Origin: Clostridia bacterium
Lineage (GTDB): Bacteria > Bacillota_A > Clostridia > Christensenellales > Aristaeellaceae
Direction: 5' to 3'
NCBI GenBank assembly: GCA_017481065.1
Contig: JAFUPT010000159.1
Coordinates: forward strand, 1-37,414
Length of the DNA: 37,414 nt
The translations under genes and the position numbers were made by a program. Positions 28,954-36,407 of the stretch are shown here, piece after piece (positions within the stretch are counted from its first letter, which is position 1; each line of letters opens with the position of its first letter). The notes beneath the pieces are model-generated. The model saw only the letters and a list, made by a program, of their open reading frames with translations, was not told where the DNA came from and ran no database searches.

Positions 28954-31308
28954 TTGAACTCAATGCTCAATAATGAAATGATGAACCTGCCGCTGCTGCC
29001 CCTGCGGGGACTTACCGTGTTCCCGGGCAGCGTGATCACGCTGGATGCGGGCCGCGAAAAATCCATCGCCGCCGTGGAAGAAGCCATGAAGGGCGATCGC
29101 CGCGTGTTTGCCGTCGCCCAGCGCGATACCGCCGTGGAAAGGCCGCAGCTGGAGGATTTATACACCGTCGGCACGATCATTACCATCCGCCAGATCATGC
29201 CCCTGCCGGACCAGACCCTGCGCATCATGGTGCAGGGCGAAACCCGTGCCATTCTCACTTCCGTACTGGACTGCGGCCATTACCAGCGCGCCGATGTCGC
29301 CGTGCAGCTTGTGCAGTTCAGCGCGGAGCAGGCCACTGCCGAAAGCCGTGCGTATATGCGCACGATTGTGGCGCTGGCAAAGCAGCTGGTGAAGCAGCGC
29401 GGCGCGAATATGAGCGAATTCCTGCATTCCCTCGCTGGGGAAAAACTGCCGGGCAACCTGTGCGACAGCGTGGCCTCCGGGCTGTTCAACGGCGTGGAGG
29501 AGAAGCAGCAGGTGCTGGAGTGCTTTGATATGAACCTGCGCCTGGAGCTCACTGCCAAGCTGATCGGCGAGGAGATGAGCATCACCCGCCTGGAGGAGAA
29601 GATACAGCAGCGGGTCCGGGAATATATGGACCGCGCCAATCATGAATATTATCTGCGGGAGCAGATTCACGCCATCCAGGATGAACTGGGCGATGATGGC
29701 GATGAGGAAATTGCCGAATACCGCAGGAAGCTGGCTGAATCCGCCATGCCGGACGAGGCACGGGAGAAGGTGGACCGGGAAATCCGCCGCCTTGCCCGCA
29801 CCGCCGCCCAGTCGCCGGAATCCAGCGTGAGCCAGAATTACATTGAATATATGCTGGAGCTGCCCTGGGGCGTGCGCCAGGAATCTGAAATCGATATTTC
29901 CCATGCCCGCAAGGTGCTGGACGCCGATCACTTCGGCCTGAAGGAAGTGAAGGACAGGCTGGTGGAATACCTTGCCGTGCGCAAGACCACCGATCATCTC
30001 AAGAGCCCCATCATCTGCCTTGTCGGCCCGCCCGGCGTGGGCAAAACCAGCATTGCAAAATCCATTGCCCGGGCGCTCAACCGCAAGTTCACCCAGATGT
30101 CCCTGGGCGGCGTGCACGATGAGGCTGAGGTGCGCGGCCACCGCAAGACCTATGTGGGCGCAATGCCCGGCAGGATCATCACCTCCATCCAGCGCTGCGG
30201 CACCATGAATCCGGTGTTTTTGCTGGATGAAATCGATAAAATCGCCCGCGATATGCGCGGTGATCCGGCGGCCGCCCTGCTGGAAGCCCTCGATCCCGAG
30301 CAGAACAGCGCCTTCAAGGACCATTACATCGAGGCGCCCTTCGATCTTTCCGATGTGCTCTTCATCACCACCGCGAACTCCACCGATCCCATTGACCGGG
30401 CTCTGCTGGACCGCATGGAAGTGATTGAAGTGCCGAGCTATACCATCGAGGAGAAGGTGAAAATCGCCAAGCGCTACCTGCTGCCCAAGCAGCTGGAAAA
30501 CCATGGCCTGAAAAAGGGTCAGCTCCGCGCCAGCGAAAAGACCATGAGCGATCTCATCGATGGTTATACCCGCGAGGCCGGCGTTCGCACGCTGGAGCGC
30601 ACCATCGAAAAGCTCTGCCGCAAGGCCGCGCTCAGCTTCCTTGAAAATCCTGAAAGAAAGATCATCAACCTGCGATCCGCAGACCTCAAAACTTACCTCG
30701 GCCCGCAGCGCTACCTGCGCCAGCCGGTTGCCGGGCAGAAGAAGGTGGGCGTGGTCAACGGCCTTGCCTGGACCCAGGTGGGCGGCATCGTAATGCCGGT
30801 GGAAGCCGTTTCCATGGATGGAAAGGGTATGCTTGAGCTCACCGGCAAGCTGGGTGAAGTGATGAAGGAATCCGCCAGGCTCGCGCGCTCCATCGCCCGC
30901 ATCCGTGCTTCGGAATTCGGCCTCACAGCCGAGTATTTTGAGAAGCATGACCTGCACATCCATGTGCCCGAGGGCGCGGTTCCCAAGGATGGTCCCTCCG
31001 CAGGCGTCGCCATCAGCTGCGCGCTGCTGAGCGCCATTGCCAATATCCCGGCCCGCTGCGATATCGCCATGACCGGCGAGGTGACCCTCCACGGCGAGGT
31101 GCTTCCCATCGGCGGCGTGCGGGAAAAGCTGCTGGCTGCCTACCGCATGGGCATCTGCCACATACTGCTGCCCAAGGAGAATGAAAAAGATTTGGAGGAA
31201 ATCGATCCCGAAATCCTCAAGAAGATGGAAATTACCCTGATTTCCACCGTGGACGAGGCGCTCGACCTCGTATTGCAGAATCCGAAGAAAATGAGGCTGG
31301 CCATATGA
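28954..31308 (+). CDS. lon: ATP-dependent protease Lon
   Basis: A 784-residue LonA protease, cytoplasmic, which unfolds and degrades damaged and regulatory proteins. The N-terminal substrate domain begins LPLLPLRGLTVFPGSV; the AAA+ domain has Walker A GPPGVGKT (358-365) and Walker B FLLDEIDK with Asp425-Glu426; the protease domain has the catalytic dyad Ser682 (PKDGPSAG) and Lys725 (GGVREKLL), 43 residues apart as in E. coli Lon. The start is most likely TTG 28954, 8 bases after GGAGG; ATG 28963 is the alternative. Its stop overlaps engB by 4 bases (ATGA). Confidence 0.96.
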   Translation: MNSMLNNEMMNLPLLPLRGLTVFPGSVITLDAGREKSIAAVEEAMKGDRRVFAVAQRDTAVERPQLEDLYTVGTIITIRQIMPLPDQTLRIMVQGETRAILTSVLDCGHYQRADVAVQLVQFSAEQATAESRAYMRTIVALAKQLVKQRGANMSEFLHSLAGEKLPGNLCDSVASGLFNGVEEKQQVLECFDMNLRLELTAKLIGEEMSITRLEEKIQQRVREYMDRANHEYYLREQIHAIQDELGDDGDEEIAEYRRKLAESAMPDEAREKVDREIRRLARTAAQSPESSVSQNYIEYMLELPWGVRQESEIDISHARKVLDADHFGLKEVKDRLVEYLAVRKTTDHLKSPIICLVGPPGVGKTSIAKSIARALNRKFTQMSLGGVHDEAEVRGHRKTYVGAMPGRIITSIQRCGTMNPVFLLDEIDKIARDMRGDPAAALLEALDPEQNSAFKDHYIEAPFDLSDVLFITTANSTDPIDRALLDRMEVIEVPSYTIEEKVKIAKRYLLPKQLENHGLKKGQLRASEKTMSDLIDGYTREAGVRTLERTIEKLCRKAALSFLENPERKIINLRSADLKTYLGPQRYLRQPVAGQKKVGVVNGLAWTQVGGIVMPVEAVSMDGKGMLELTGKLGEVMKESARLARSIARIRASEFGLTAEYFEKHDLHIHVPEGAVPKDGPSAGVAISCALLSAIANIPARCDIAMTGEVTLHGEVLPIGGVREKLLAAYRMGICHILLPKENEKDLEEIDPEILKKMEITLISTVDEALDLVLQNPKKMRLAI

Positions 31309-31907
31309 CGATTAAGAAGGCGAAATTCCTGCTCTCACAGAGCAGCTTCGGCAACTATCCCCAGCAGGGCATGCAGGAGATTGCCATGGCGGGCAAGTCC
31401 AATGTGGGCAAGAGTTCGCTGATCAACAGCCTGACCCGCAATTCCAAGCTGGCGAAGACGTCCTCCTCGCCGGGCAAAACCCGCCTGATCAATTATTACC
31501 AGATCAACGATGATTTCATCCTCGTCGACCTGCCGGGCTATGGTTTTGCCAAGGCGCCGAAGAGCGAGCAGGAGAAGTGGAGCCAGATGATTGAAGGCTT
31601 CCTCACCCAGTCCCCGAACCTGAAACATGTTTTCCATCTGGTGGATATCCGCCACACGCCCACGAAGGAGGACGTGATGATGACGGAATACCTCCGCCAC
31701 TATGATATTCCCTTCACCGTGATCGCCACCAAGGCGGACAAGCTCTCCAAGGCCCAGCGCAGCCGCTCGATTCCCGTAATCTGCCGCACGCTGGTGGTGC
31801 AGCCCTGGGAGATCATGACCTAGTCCTCTGAAGATTTGACGGGGCGGGATGCCCTGCTCGATAAGATCGACGAAGTGCTTGGCTTGAAGGAAGACGCTGC
31901 GAATTGA
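31305..31907 (+). pseudogene. engB: EngB/YsxC ribosome-biogenesis GTPase with in-frame TAG at codon 173
   Basis: A GTPase needed for 50S ribosome assembly. G1 is AGKSNVGKSS (Gly35, Lys36), switch II DLPGYGFAK (75-83), and G4 TKAD (142-145). Translation from ATG 31305 meets TAG at 31821-31823 after 172 residues. The same frame goes on for 27 codons, SSEDLTGRDALLDKIDEVLG and on to TGA at 31905-31907. That tail is the normal EngB C-terminus, and SS is the G5 motif. Full length would be about 200, the family norm. The TAG replaces a residue that is usually Tyr or Phe. It could be a nonsense mutation, a sequence error, or a decoded amber codon. The gene is essential in B. subtilis. It overlaps lon by 4 bases. 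Confidence 0.85.
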
Positions 31908-31920
31908 GAGGGGGAGAAGC

Positions 31921-32487
31921 ATGTACTATCTGATTGGACGCGATCTGGATGCGGATGGACGCTATGAATTCATTCAGGACATGGACAACATGATCCTGAC
32001 GGAGGATCCGAACCGCGCGCTCCAGATGACGGAGAATGAACTGAATTACATCGACATGGAATACCTGAACCAAGGCGGTTTCTACGCCATGGAGGCAGAC
32101 CGCTTCCAGGTATCCCTGCTGGAGGCGCTGCTGTTCCGGCCGCCGGTGCGGGGGTATCGCCCGCGCGTCGCGCCGCCGCCCCGGCGCTACCGCCATCGCA
32201 GGGTGCCGCCGAGAAACCATCTGCTCGGCATATTCGGCATTCCGGTTCCGCCCAAGCCGCCCCGCGCGCCCAAGCCCCGCCCGGCAGCCAGGCGTAAGTC
32301 TGCGCCCGCGCCGCGCCCGGCGGGTCACCGAGCGGCAGCTGGCAGGCCGGCAGCCAGACCGGCGCCCCTGCACAGGAAGACGGTTACCCCCGGAAGGCCC
32401 GGTGCAGCCCGTCCCACCATCGGCAGGCCGAAGATCGGCGGTCCCTCCGGCGCTGGCCGCGGCGGCAGAGGCCCTGGACGCAGATAA
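31921..32487 (+). CDS. Protein with Pro/Arg-rich disordered tail
   Basis: A 188-residue protein. Residues 1 to about 72 form a small acidic domain (MYYLIGRDLDADGRYEFIQD, then TENELNYIDMEYLNQGGFY). From about residue 73 the tail has no Asp or Glu and is just under half Pro plus Arg, with repeated motifs such as RPAARP, GRPGAARP and a final RGG-like GRGGRGPGRR. Such tails usually bind RNA or DNA. GAGGGGGAGAAG precedes the ATG. It follows engB by 13 bases, which fits a ribosome or RNA link, but I do not recognise the family. The tail is GC-rich enough that composition alone could mislead; the ribosome site and the acidic head argue for a real gene. Confidence 0.7.
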   Translation: MYYLIGRDLDADGRYEFIQDMDNMILTEDPNRALQMTENELNYIDMEYLNQGGFYAMEADRFQVSLLEALLFRPPVRGYRPRVAPPPRRYRHRRVPPRNHLLGIFGIPVPPKPPRAPKPRPAARRKSAPAPRPAGHRAAAGRPAARPAPLHRKTVTPGRPGAARPTIGRPKIGGPSGAGRGGRGPGRR

Positions 32488-32489
32488 GT

Positions 32490-32529
32490 AAAAGAATGGA
32501 GCATCGATAATCGATGCTCCATTCTTTTT
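32490..32529. terminator. Bidirectional terminator between convergent genes
   Basis: A perfect stem of 19 bases: left arm 32490-32508, right arm 32510-32528, ending in TTTTT; A-rich on the left so that it works on both strands. It separates the Pro/Arg-rich gene from the minus-strand gene ending at 32539. Confidence 0.9.
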
Positions 32530-32538
32530 GCTAAAGGC

Positions 32539-32898
32539 CTACCATTCGCGCCATTCTTCGGTAATATCATCGGATGCGTTTTGCAAACCGCAGTCAATTG
32601 CGCTCATCTGAACGATTTCCTAGATGGCTTCGCGCTCCGAGGTTTCGATCATGGAATTATCTGTTTCATCGTCCAGATCGTTCAGGGCGAGGATAAGATT
32701 TTTTACCTGCTCCATGATGGCGTCATCGCTGGGCTCGCTCATGGCGTCCAAAGCGCACAGGTAGTCGCTGATCAGCTCCTCGCATTTCTGAATATGCTCG
32801 GCGCCGTAATCGCCATTTTCCCAACCTTCTATGTAGGAAGTCATCGGCTGTATGAGGTTTTCGGCAAGCACTTTGCGGTACTTGGATAAATCCAACAT
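32539..32898 (-). pseudogene. Small conserved-type protein gene with in-frame TAG
   Basis: From ATG 32898 (AAGGAGGGG 5 bases upstream) the frame runs 92 codons to TAG at 32620-32622, then stays open for 26 more codons to a second TAG at 32539-32541. The upper part is helical and acidic (MLDLSKYRKVLAENLIQPM ... LILALNDLDDETDNSMIETSEREAI). The continuation, EIVQMSAIDCGLQ followed by ASDDITEEWREW, looks like genuine protein, and a DITEEWREW-type end is one I associate with a clostridial family of small unknown proteins (from memory, not checked). The full product would be about 119 residues. It may be broken, or the first TAG may be read as an amino acid. The function is unknown. Confidence 0.7.
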
Positions 32899-32942
32899 AT
32901 CAACCCCTCCTTTACATGCGCTGATTGGGAATCCATGCGTGC

Positions 32943-33377
32943 TCAGAAATCCTTCTTATACTTGGATTCCGGCTTCACGAAATCATAGCCCGCAGATTTG
33001 TAGAACATATTTGCTGCGGCGCGCTCGGTGCCGCCGTAGATGCGCATGCCCTCGGAGCCGTGGCGCTTTGCCCAGGCTTCGGCGGCTTCCAACAGTTTCT
33101 TGGCTGCGCCGTAGCGGCGGTACTCCTCTACAACGGCGATGGCGCGCAGGACAGAGAGCTTCGGGCCGTACACCACGTCAAAATCGCATACATGGCAGTA
33201 GCCGAGGAAGGTATCGTTGTTTTCCGCGACAAAGATGCAATTGCTGCTGGTGGCCATGAGCCTGCGAATGTTTTCTTCGAATTTATCCTCGGGATAATCA
33301 AAGCCGAGGGCCTTCATACTGATCTTTCGAATGTTGTGAGCGTCTGAAATCATGCATTTGCGTACAGTGATATTCAT
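32943..33377 (-). CDS. GNAT family N-acetyltransferase
   Basis: A 144-residue GNAT enzyme. It begins ITVRKCMISDAHNIRKIS, has the strand FVAENNDTFLGYCHVCDFD, then AIAVVEEYRRYGAAKKLLEAAEAWAKRHG, in which RRYGAA is the acetyl-CoA loop (R/Q-x-x-G-x-A/G), and ends with FYKSAGYDF, the usual GNAT terminal motif. AAGGAGG is 8 bases before the ATG. The substrate is not predictable. It is followed by the TAG-interrupted gene after a 44-base gap and probably shares its transcript. Confidence 0.88.
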   Translation of the reverse strand: MNITVRKCMISDAHNIRKISMKALGFDYPEDKFEENIRRLMATSSNCIFVAENNDTFLGYCHVCDFDVVYGPKLSVLRAIAVVEEYRRYGAAKKLLEAAEAWAKRHGSEGMRIYGGTERAAANMFYKSAGYDFVKPESKYKKDF

Positions 33378-33411
33378 GCCTGATTCCTCCTTTTACCATG
33401 TTCCTTAATAT

Positions 33412-33440
33412 ATTATAGGACATTGTGCAAAAAAAGGCAA
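33412..33440 (-). promoter_or_regulatory. Promoter of the GNAT gene at 33.4 kb
   Basis: On the minus strand TTGCCT (33435-33440), 17 bases, TATAAT (33412-33417). Confidence 0.8.
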
Positions 33441-33500
33441 GCGGGAAATGATTTATACGGCCATGATTTGGAAATTATTTTCTCGGCGGAGGGAAATGCT

Positions 33501-33528
33501 GTAACGAATTGGAGTTTTACCCGTCTAA
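33501..33528 (+). promoter_or_regulatory. SigmaE-like promoter of third ECF operon
   Basis: GTAAC (33501-33505), 17 bases, GTCTAA (33523-33528), followed by TAATCG. The boxes equal those at 3781-3809 (GTAAC ... GTCTAAT). The sigma gene begins at 33550. Confidence 0.65.
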
Positions 33529-33549
33529 TAATCGAAAGGAGGCGATGGA

Positions 33550-34023
33550 GTGCAGGATTTTGAAGAGATATACGCGGAATATTATGCGCGCGTATACAAA
33601 TATATGATGAGCCTGTGCCAGAACCCATCCCTTGCGGAGGAAATTACGCAGGAGGCGTTCTTCAAGGCATTGAAGGGCATCGGCAGCTTCAAGGGGGACT
33701 GTAAAATCAGCAGCTGGCTGTGCCAGATCGCAAAAAACTGCTATTACAGCCACCTGGACCGGGAGCGTGCCCGCAGGAACCACCTGCCGGAAATGCCGCC
33801 CGGCAGCATGGATATTGAGGCGCGCTTCGTGGAGAAGGAAGCAGCCGGGAGTATCCACCGGGTGCTGCACAAATTAAAGGAGCCATACAAGGAGGTTTTC
33901 TGGCTGAAAACCTTCGGTGAGCTCAGCTTTCGGGAAATCGGCGACCTCTTTGGCAAGGGCGAGAGCTGGGGCCGGGTTACCTATTACCGGGCAAAGATGA
34001 TGATTCGGGAGGAATTGGAATGA
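33550..34023 (+). CDS. ECF sigma factor
   Basis: A 157-residue ECF sigma. Region 2: FEEIYAEYYARVYKYMMSLC, SLAEEITQEAFFKALKGIGSF and SSWLCQIAKNCYYSHL. Region 4: KEVFWLKTFGELSFREIGDLFGKGESWGRVTYYRAKMMI. The region 4 recognition helix with GESWGRVTYYRAK is of the SigV/YlaC-like group found in clostridia. The start is GTG at 33550, 7 bases after AAGGAGG; the upstream ATG at 33546 is out of frame. The stop overlaps the anti-sigma start by 4 bases (ATGA), so the two are made in step. Confidence 0.92.
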   Translation: MQDFEEIYAEYYARVYKYMMSLCQNPSLAEEITQEAFFKALKGIGSFKGDCKISSWLCQIAKNCYYSHLDRERARRNHLPEMPPGSMDIEARFVEKEAAGSIHRVLHKLKEPYKEVFWLKTFGELSFREIGDLFGKGESWGRVTYYRAKMMIREELE

Positions 34024-34802
34024 AATTTCCATGCAAAGTGATTCAGGATATGCTGCCGCTGTACATAGATGGAGTTTGCAGCGATGAGAGCAGCGCGATG
34101 GTGCAGGCGCATCTGGCAGATTGCGAAAAATGCAAAAAACATTATGAAGCGATGCGCATGATTGAGCAGAATGTGAAGGAGGACGCGCGGGATATGAAGC
34201 TGGAGAACGGACTGAAGAACCTGAAGAGCCGGATTGACAGGCGGATGTTCTTCGGAATTTTCAGTGCAGTCTTTGCGGCATTGCTGGTGTTCACTGCGAT
34301 AGGAACACTACACACACAGCCGCTGAAGGAGCTGGGGCCGGAGGATATCCAGGTTTCTGCAGCTGTATACAGTGTTGAAGAACTGGATGCGCTGCGGGTG
34401 GATGGCGATGATGCCTCCGTAACCATCCGAAAAGGCGAGAATGACGCTGGCGACATCATCACGGTGCAAATTCCGGAGCTTTCCAATGCGGAAGTAAGCA
34501 TGACGGAAAATGTGCTTGATGAAGCCGGATATATTACTGTGATCAACTGGAACAGCGCCTATCACATTCGCCAGATGAGTTGGGAATGGAGCGCCGAGGA
34601 GGAGGACACGATTTATGTGGATTCCATAAAAACATCCATTCTGAACAACCGGGCAGAAGAGAATGATATCAGCTCTAAAAACCTCGAAATGCGAAAAATC
34701 AGCAAGATCATCTATGTGGCAGATGATGGCAGCGAGACGGTGATGTGGGAGGAGGAAAAACCTGCGTCCACGCCCATGGTTGAAGGCGCACCGCTTTCCT
34801 GA
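34020..34802 (+). CDS. Zinc-finger anti-sigma factor
   Basis: A 260-residue membrane protein. The N-terminal putative zinc finger has Cys5, His31, Cys35 and Cys38 (HLADCEKC), in the order KVIQDMLPLYIDGVCSDES typical of zf-HC2 anti-sigmas. One membrane helix lies at about residues 76-96 (FFGIFSAVFAALLVFTAIGTL). The outer domain, about 165 residues, is acidic and beta-rich (DIQVSAAVYSVEELDAL, then NWNSAYHIRQMSWEWS) and presumably senses the envelope. It is coupled to the sigma gene by a 4-base overlap. Confidence 0.9.
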   Translation: MKFPCKVIQDMLPLYIDGVCSDESSAMVQAHLADCEKCKKHYEAMRMIEQNVKEDARDMKLENGLKNLKSRIDRRMFFGIFSAVFAALLVFTAIGTLHTQPLKELGPEDIQVSAAVYSVEELDALRVDGDDASVTIRKGENDAGDIITVQIPELSNAEVSMTENVLDEAGYITVINWNSAYHIRQMSWEWSAEEEDTIYVDSIKTSILNNRAEENDISSKNLEMRKISKIIYVADDGSETVMWEEEKPASTPMVEGAPLS

Positions 34803-34809
34803 GCACAGA

Positions 34810-34839
34810 AAAGGAGCGTTCCGAAAGGAACGCTCCTTT
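34810..34839. terminator. Hairpin between anti-sigma gene and gpmI
   Basis: AAAGGAGCGTTCC (34810-34822), GAAA loop, GGAACGCTCCTTT (34827-34839). Only three T residues follow the GC-rich stem on the plus strand; on the minus strand the stem ends CTCCTTTTCTGTG. It serves both convergent genes. Confidence 0.75.
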
Positions 34840-34850
34840 AAGTATACTGT

Positions 34851-36407
34851 TTAGTGTTTGATCAGGGATTCGCCGGTCATCTCAGCAGGCTGCTCCAGGC
34901 CCATCATGTCCAGAATGGTGGGGCAGAGGTCGCACAGCTTGCCGCCTTCCTTCAGCTCCTGCTTCGGCTTTTCGGGATCGATCACGATCACCGGAACAGG
35001 ATTGATGGTATGCGCGGTGAATGCGCCGCCGCTCACGGGGTCGATCATCTGATCGGCGTTGCCGTGGTCTGCGGTGATGATGCACTTGCCGCCGTTTGCC
35101 ACGATGGCTTCCACAACCTTGCCTACGCACTCGTCGACGGCCTTAACGGCCTTCTTGGCTGCTTCCATCACGCCGGTGTGGCCAACCATGTCGCAGTTGG
35201 CGTAGTTCAGGATGATTACATCATACTTCTTCTCGTTGATGCAGGGGAGAACTGCCTCGGTGACTTCATAGGCGCTCATCTCGGGCTTGAGATCGAAGGT
35301 GGGAACCTCCTCAGCAGAGGGGGAGGGAACCAGGATGCGATCCTCGCCGGGGAATACGCGCTCTTCTCCGCCGTTGAAGAAGAAGGTAACGTGGGCGTAC
35401 TTCTGGGTCTCGGCAATGCGCAACTGGGTCTTGCCCAGCTTGGACAGGGTTTCGCCCATGGTCATGGTGAGAGCCTCCGGCGGATAGGCGATGGTTACGT
35501 TGGGCATCGTCGCATCGTACTGGGTCATGCAGACGTAGTGCAGCGGGAAGAAGCCCTTCTTGCGCTCAAAGCTGGTGAAGTCCGCATCCACGAAAGCACG
35601 GGTGATTTCGCGCGCGCGGTCGGGACGGAAGTTGAAGAATACAACGGAATCGTTCGCCTGGATCATGCCGTTTTCATCGATCACGGTGGGCAGGACGAAT
35701 TCATCGGTCAGGTGCTTGCCGGTTTCGTCGATCACTTCGTAGGAATCGGTGATGCACTTTACCGGGTCGCTTGCCTTGATGCCCTCGCCGTAAACCATGG
35801 CGGCATAAGCCTTTTCCACGCGCTCCCATGCGAAGTCGCGGTCCATGGCATAGAGGCGGCCCATGACGGTGGCAACCTTGCCGACGCCGATCTCGTTCAT
35901 CTTCTCAACGAGGTTCTTCACATATTCCCAGCCGGAATCCGGGGGAACATCGCGGCCATCCAGCAGCGCATGCACATAAACCTTGTCGATGCCGTTCTTC
36001 TTGGCCATTTCGAGAAGGCCATAGAGATGTTCGGTATGGGAGTGCACGCCGCCGGGGGAAACCAGGCCGATCAGGTGCAGGGCGGAATTGTTTGCCTTGC
36101 AGTTTTCCATGGCGCCCAGCAGGGCCTTGTTCTCGAAGAACACGCCGTCCTGGATATCCTTGGTGATCTTCACCAGCATCTGGTAAACCACGCGGCCCGC
36201 GCCGATGTTGGTGTGGCCAACTTCGGAATTGCCCATCTGGCCGTCCGGAAGACCTACGTCCAGGCCGGAAGCGCCGATGGAAGTAACGGAATATTTCTCC
36301 TTCAGGGCGTCGATATTCGGGGTGCCCTGGGCGAGAATGGCGTTGGAATTGGTATCGGAAGAACCGATACCAAAACCATCAAGAATCAAAAGAGCGGTAG
36401 TAGACAT
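34851..36407 (-). CDS. gpmI: 2,3-bisphosphoglycerate-independent phosphoglycerate mutase
   Basis: A 518-residue Mn-dependent mutase interconverting 3- and 2-phosphoglycerate in glycolysis. The metal site begins LLILDGFG; the catalytic Ser61 is in GQMGNSEVGHTNIGAGR; HALLDGRDVPP, FFNFRPDRAREITRAF, ILNYANCDMVGHTG and ITADHGNAD complete the family motifs. Length is normal (about 510-515). The ATG shares one base with the stop of the pgk-tpi gene (TAATG), so it depends on coupling; AGGTGG is 10 bases upstream. It ends just before a terminator. Confidence 0.97.
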   Translation of the reverse strand: MSTTALLILDGFGIGSSDTNSNAILAQGTPNIDALKEKYSVTSIGASGLDVGLPDGQMGNSEVGHTNIGAGRVVYQMLVKITKDIQDGVFFENKALLGAMENCKANNSALHLIGLVSPGGVHSHTEHLYGLLEMAKKNGIDKVYVHALLDGRDVPPDSGWEYVKNLVEKMNEIGVGKVATVMGRLYAMDRDFAWERVEKAYAAMVYGEGIKASDPVKCITDSYEVIDETGKHLTDEFVLPTVIDENGMIQANDSVVFFNFRPDRAREITRAFVDADFTSFERKKGFFPLHYVCMTQYDATMPNVTIAYPPEALTMTMGETLSKLGKTQLRIAETQKYAHVTFFFNGGEERVFPGEDRILVPSPSAEEVPTFDLKPEMSAYEVTEAVLPCINEKKYDVIILNYANCDMVGHTGVMEAAKKAVKAVDECVGKVVEAIVANGGKCIITADHGNADQMIDPVSGGAFTAHTINPVPVIVIDPEKPKQELKEGGKLCDLCPTILDMMGLEQPAEMTGESLIKH

